Source: Gaeumannomyces sp. JS-464 (taxonomy: Eukaryota > Ascomycota > Sordariomycetes > Magnaporthales > Magnaporthaceae). Taken from it: a stretch of DNA of 64,000 nucleotides. Location of the stretch: the NCBI GenBank assembly GCA_002197995.1, contig NGZR01000002.1, positions 3,658,001-3,722,000 of the forward strand, given 5' to 3'. The notes under the pieces are model-generated. The model saw nothing but the letters and a program-made list of their open reading frames with translations, was not told the DNA's origin and searched no databases. The translations under genes were made by a program, and so were the position numbers. Below are positions 62,719 to 64,000 of the stretch, piece after piece; position 1 is the stretch's first letter, and each line of letters opens with the position of its first letter.

Positions 62719-64000
62719 AACCTGTATATATAGATGTGCCAGCTTTGGGCAGCGGGAGACCAGGCCCGGCTCCAAACAGGCTCCGTGTCAATATTAATAC
62801 TTTATTCGATCATGATTGCACGGCTTGTGAAAGCGTTGGCTGAAGTGCTCAAAACCTGATGAAGGAGGCGAGGCGTGAAGTTTGGCTCTAGCTTCCTGGC
62901 TTGGGCACGACGTCTGGGGCCACCTTCTTCTTGGTCTTAATAGCAAACACTCACCGGCATCCACATTGCGCAAAGGAGAAGAACCAGCCCTCCCGGCTAT
63001 TATATCTTCATGACTCGGACACGCGGTTATCTACAGGCGACAAGCGCAAGCACAGCAGACGGCAGGCGGCAGTCCATCCAAGAGAAACTGCACTTTCCGG
63101 GCTAATGTGTAATTTTACAGGACTGGCCGGATGAACCAAGACTGCAAAATGCAACAGGAAACACACATATCCACGGGATTGGCGGTTAGAATATCAGTTA
63201 TTCCTTTTATTCTTTTATCTCACCTCATTTCCCTCTTCTTTTTGCACTACTTCCATTTTAAGCAAGCCGGGAAGCTGAGATCACGATGCCAACCCTCCAA
63301 GGCTGGACCAAAAGCTTTAGGTTTCCGCCATGTACGACTGGCGTCCTGTTGTTCGCGTGTCATGAACAGGCAGCTACAGCTGCCGTTATGCGTTCTCGAC
63401 CAATGGCTGTTGCAACGCTGGGCTGTTGGTGATGCCATTCTTTCTCACTCTGCTGCTTTTCGTGCAGGCTGCCTGTCTCCACACATCCTCCTCAGGCTCC
63501 GCTACGTCGAAGGGACCTTTTTTTGCGGCTAACACGGTAGCCACGCGGGCTTCACCGGCCGGTTCGGAATACCAAGAGCGGCGGTAGACCACACGCTAGC
63601 CATGCCGGCCTCGCCGGCCGGTTCGGAATCCCGAAGGCGGCGGCGGACAGGACAGAAAGATGGCGCACTCTCTTCCCGTCCGATTCGCCTGGCACATGGC
63701 CCCCGCATAAAACACCACAGTATCAAAATGCAGGTTGGTGCCGATATCTCTCCGCAGACAGGGCGGCCAAGGGAACGCAGAGAATAATAGATGGCGGTGG
63801 CTGCCCTCGCGTGACGCAAACACGGACACTCAATTTGTCGCGAGGCAATGACGCGCCGTCGCGGCACAGTCCCGGCGGCGTGGTGTCACTGTCCGTTTGA
63901 CACTGGGTGGCCCTGCCAACAGCATGGCAAGGTGGAAAAGCAGACCACTCGCTTCGACGGCTTCCGAGACGCTACTGCGAGTTAGCCAGGAGGAAAAAAG
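62719..64000. other. Right edge, no gene recognised
   Basis: 1.3 kb after the UstYa-like stop. It contains a T-rich stretch at 63200-63260 and a 52-bp imperfect duplication. Further cluster genes, if any, lie beyond the window. Confidence 0.5.
63533..63643. repeat. 52-bp imperfect direct repeat
   Basis: Copies at 63533-63584 and 63592-63643, about 43 of 52 bases identical, both containing CCGGCCGGTTCGGAAT. The differences are mostly transitions. Confidence 0.8.

Overview
The window is nuclear DNA of a filamentous ascomycete, most likely a Sordariomycete. The signs are short introns of about 55-190 nt with GT..AG ends and CTAAC-type branch sites, C/T-rich leaders, fungal-specific families (WOPR regulator, UstYa/DUF3328, Ran1-like kinase, Kex2-processed repeat protein) and long gene-poor spacers. 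I recognise 16 protein-coding genes. I saw no rRNA, tRNA, CRISPR array or intact transposon. Exon boundaries were assigned by eye from splice signals, reading phase and family conservation.

Layout. 40-1228 (-): a WOPR-domain master regulator (Wor1/Ryp1/Sge1 type) whose C-terminal part is split by two one-base frame breaks. 1229-17347: about 16 kb with no recognisable gene, all upstream of the WOPR gene. 17348-36948: a dense housekeeping block. It holds TDP1 (-), an FAD amine-oxidase-like gene (+), a PNRC/Edc-type decapping-enhancer candidate (-), RBX1 (+), SPC1 (-), a CorA/ALR-type Mg transporter (+), TIM8 (+), RPL25 (-) and BMT2 (+). 38428-39829 (-): UTR4 of methionine salvage. 39830-47816: about 8 kb gene-free, between UTR4 and a Ran1-like kinase at 47817-49889 (+). 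51140-53909 (-): an AVT1-like vacuolar amino acid transporter. 55691-56686 (+): RMP1 of RNase MRP.

The most interesting part is the right end. 57473-58487 (-) encodes a secreted protein of five imperfect repeats, each with an invariant PHHQG directly before a Lys-Arg Kex2 site. 3.1 kb away and divergent, 61604-62718 (+) encodes a UstYa/DUF3328 protein with one membrane anchor and two HxxHC motifs. In ustiloxin-like (dikaritin) clusters, a Kex2-processed repeat precursor plus a UstYa-type oxidase is the minimal signature of a fungal RiPP pathway. The repeats here contain no Tyr, Phe or Trp, so this would be an atypical, possibly undescribed His-containing peptide family. No P450, tyrosinase, methyltransferase or transporter is visible beside it, and the window ends soon after.

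A second theme is quality. Five conserved genes (WOPR, CorA-type, RPL25, Ran1-like kinase, AVT1-like) contain seven small indels that break otherwise intact frames, mostly in C/G or A/T runs. One lies in the essential ribosomal gene RPL25, so consensus error is more likely than gene decay, and simple ORF calling will truncate these genes.
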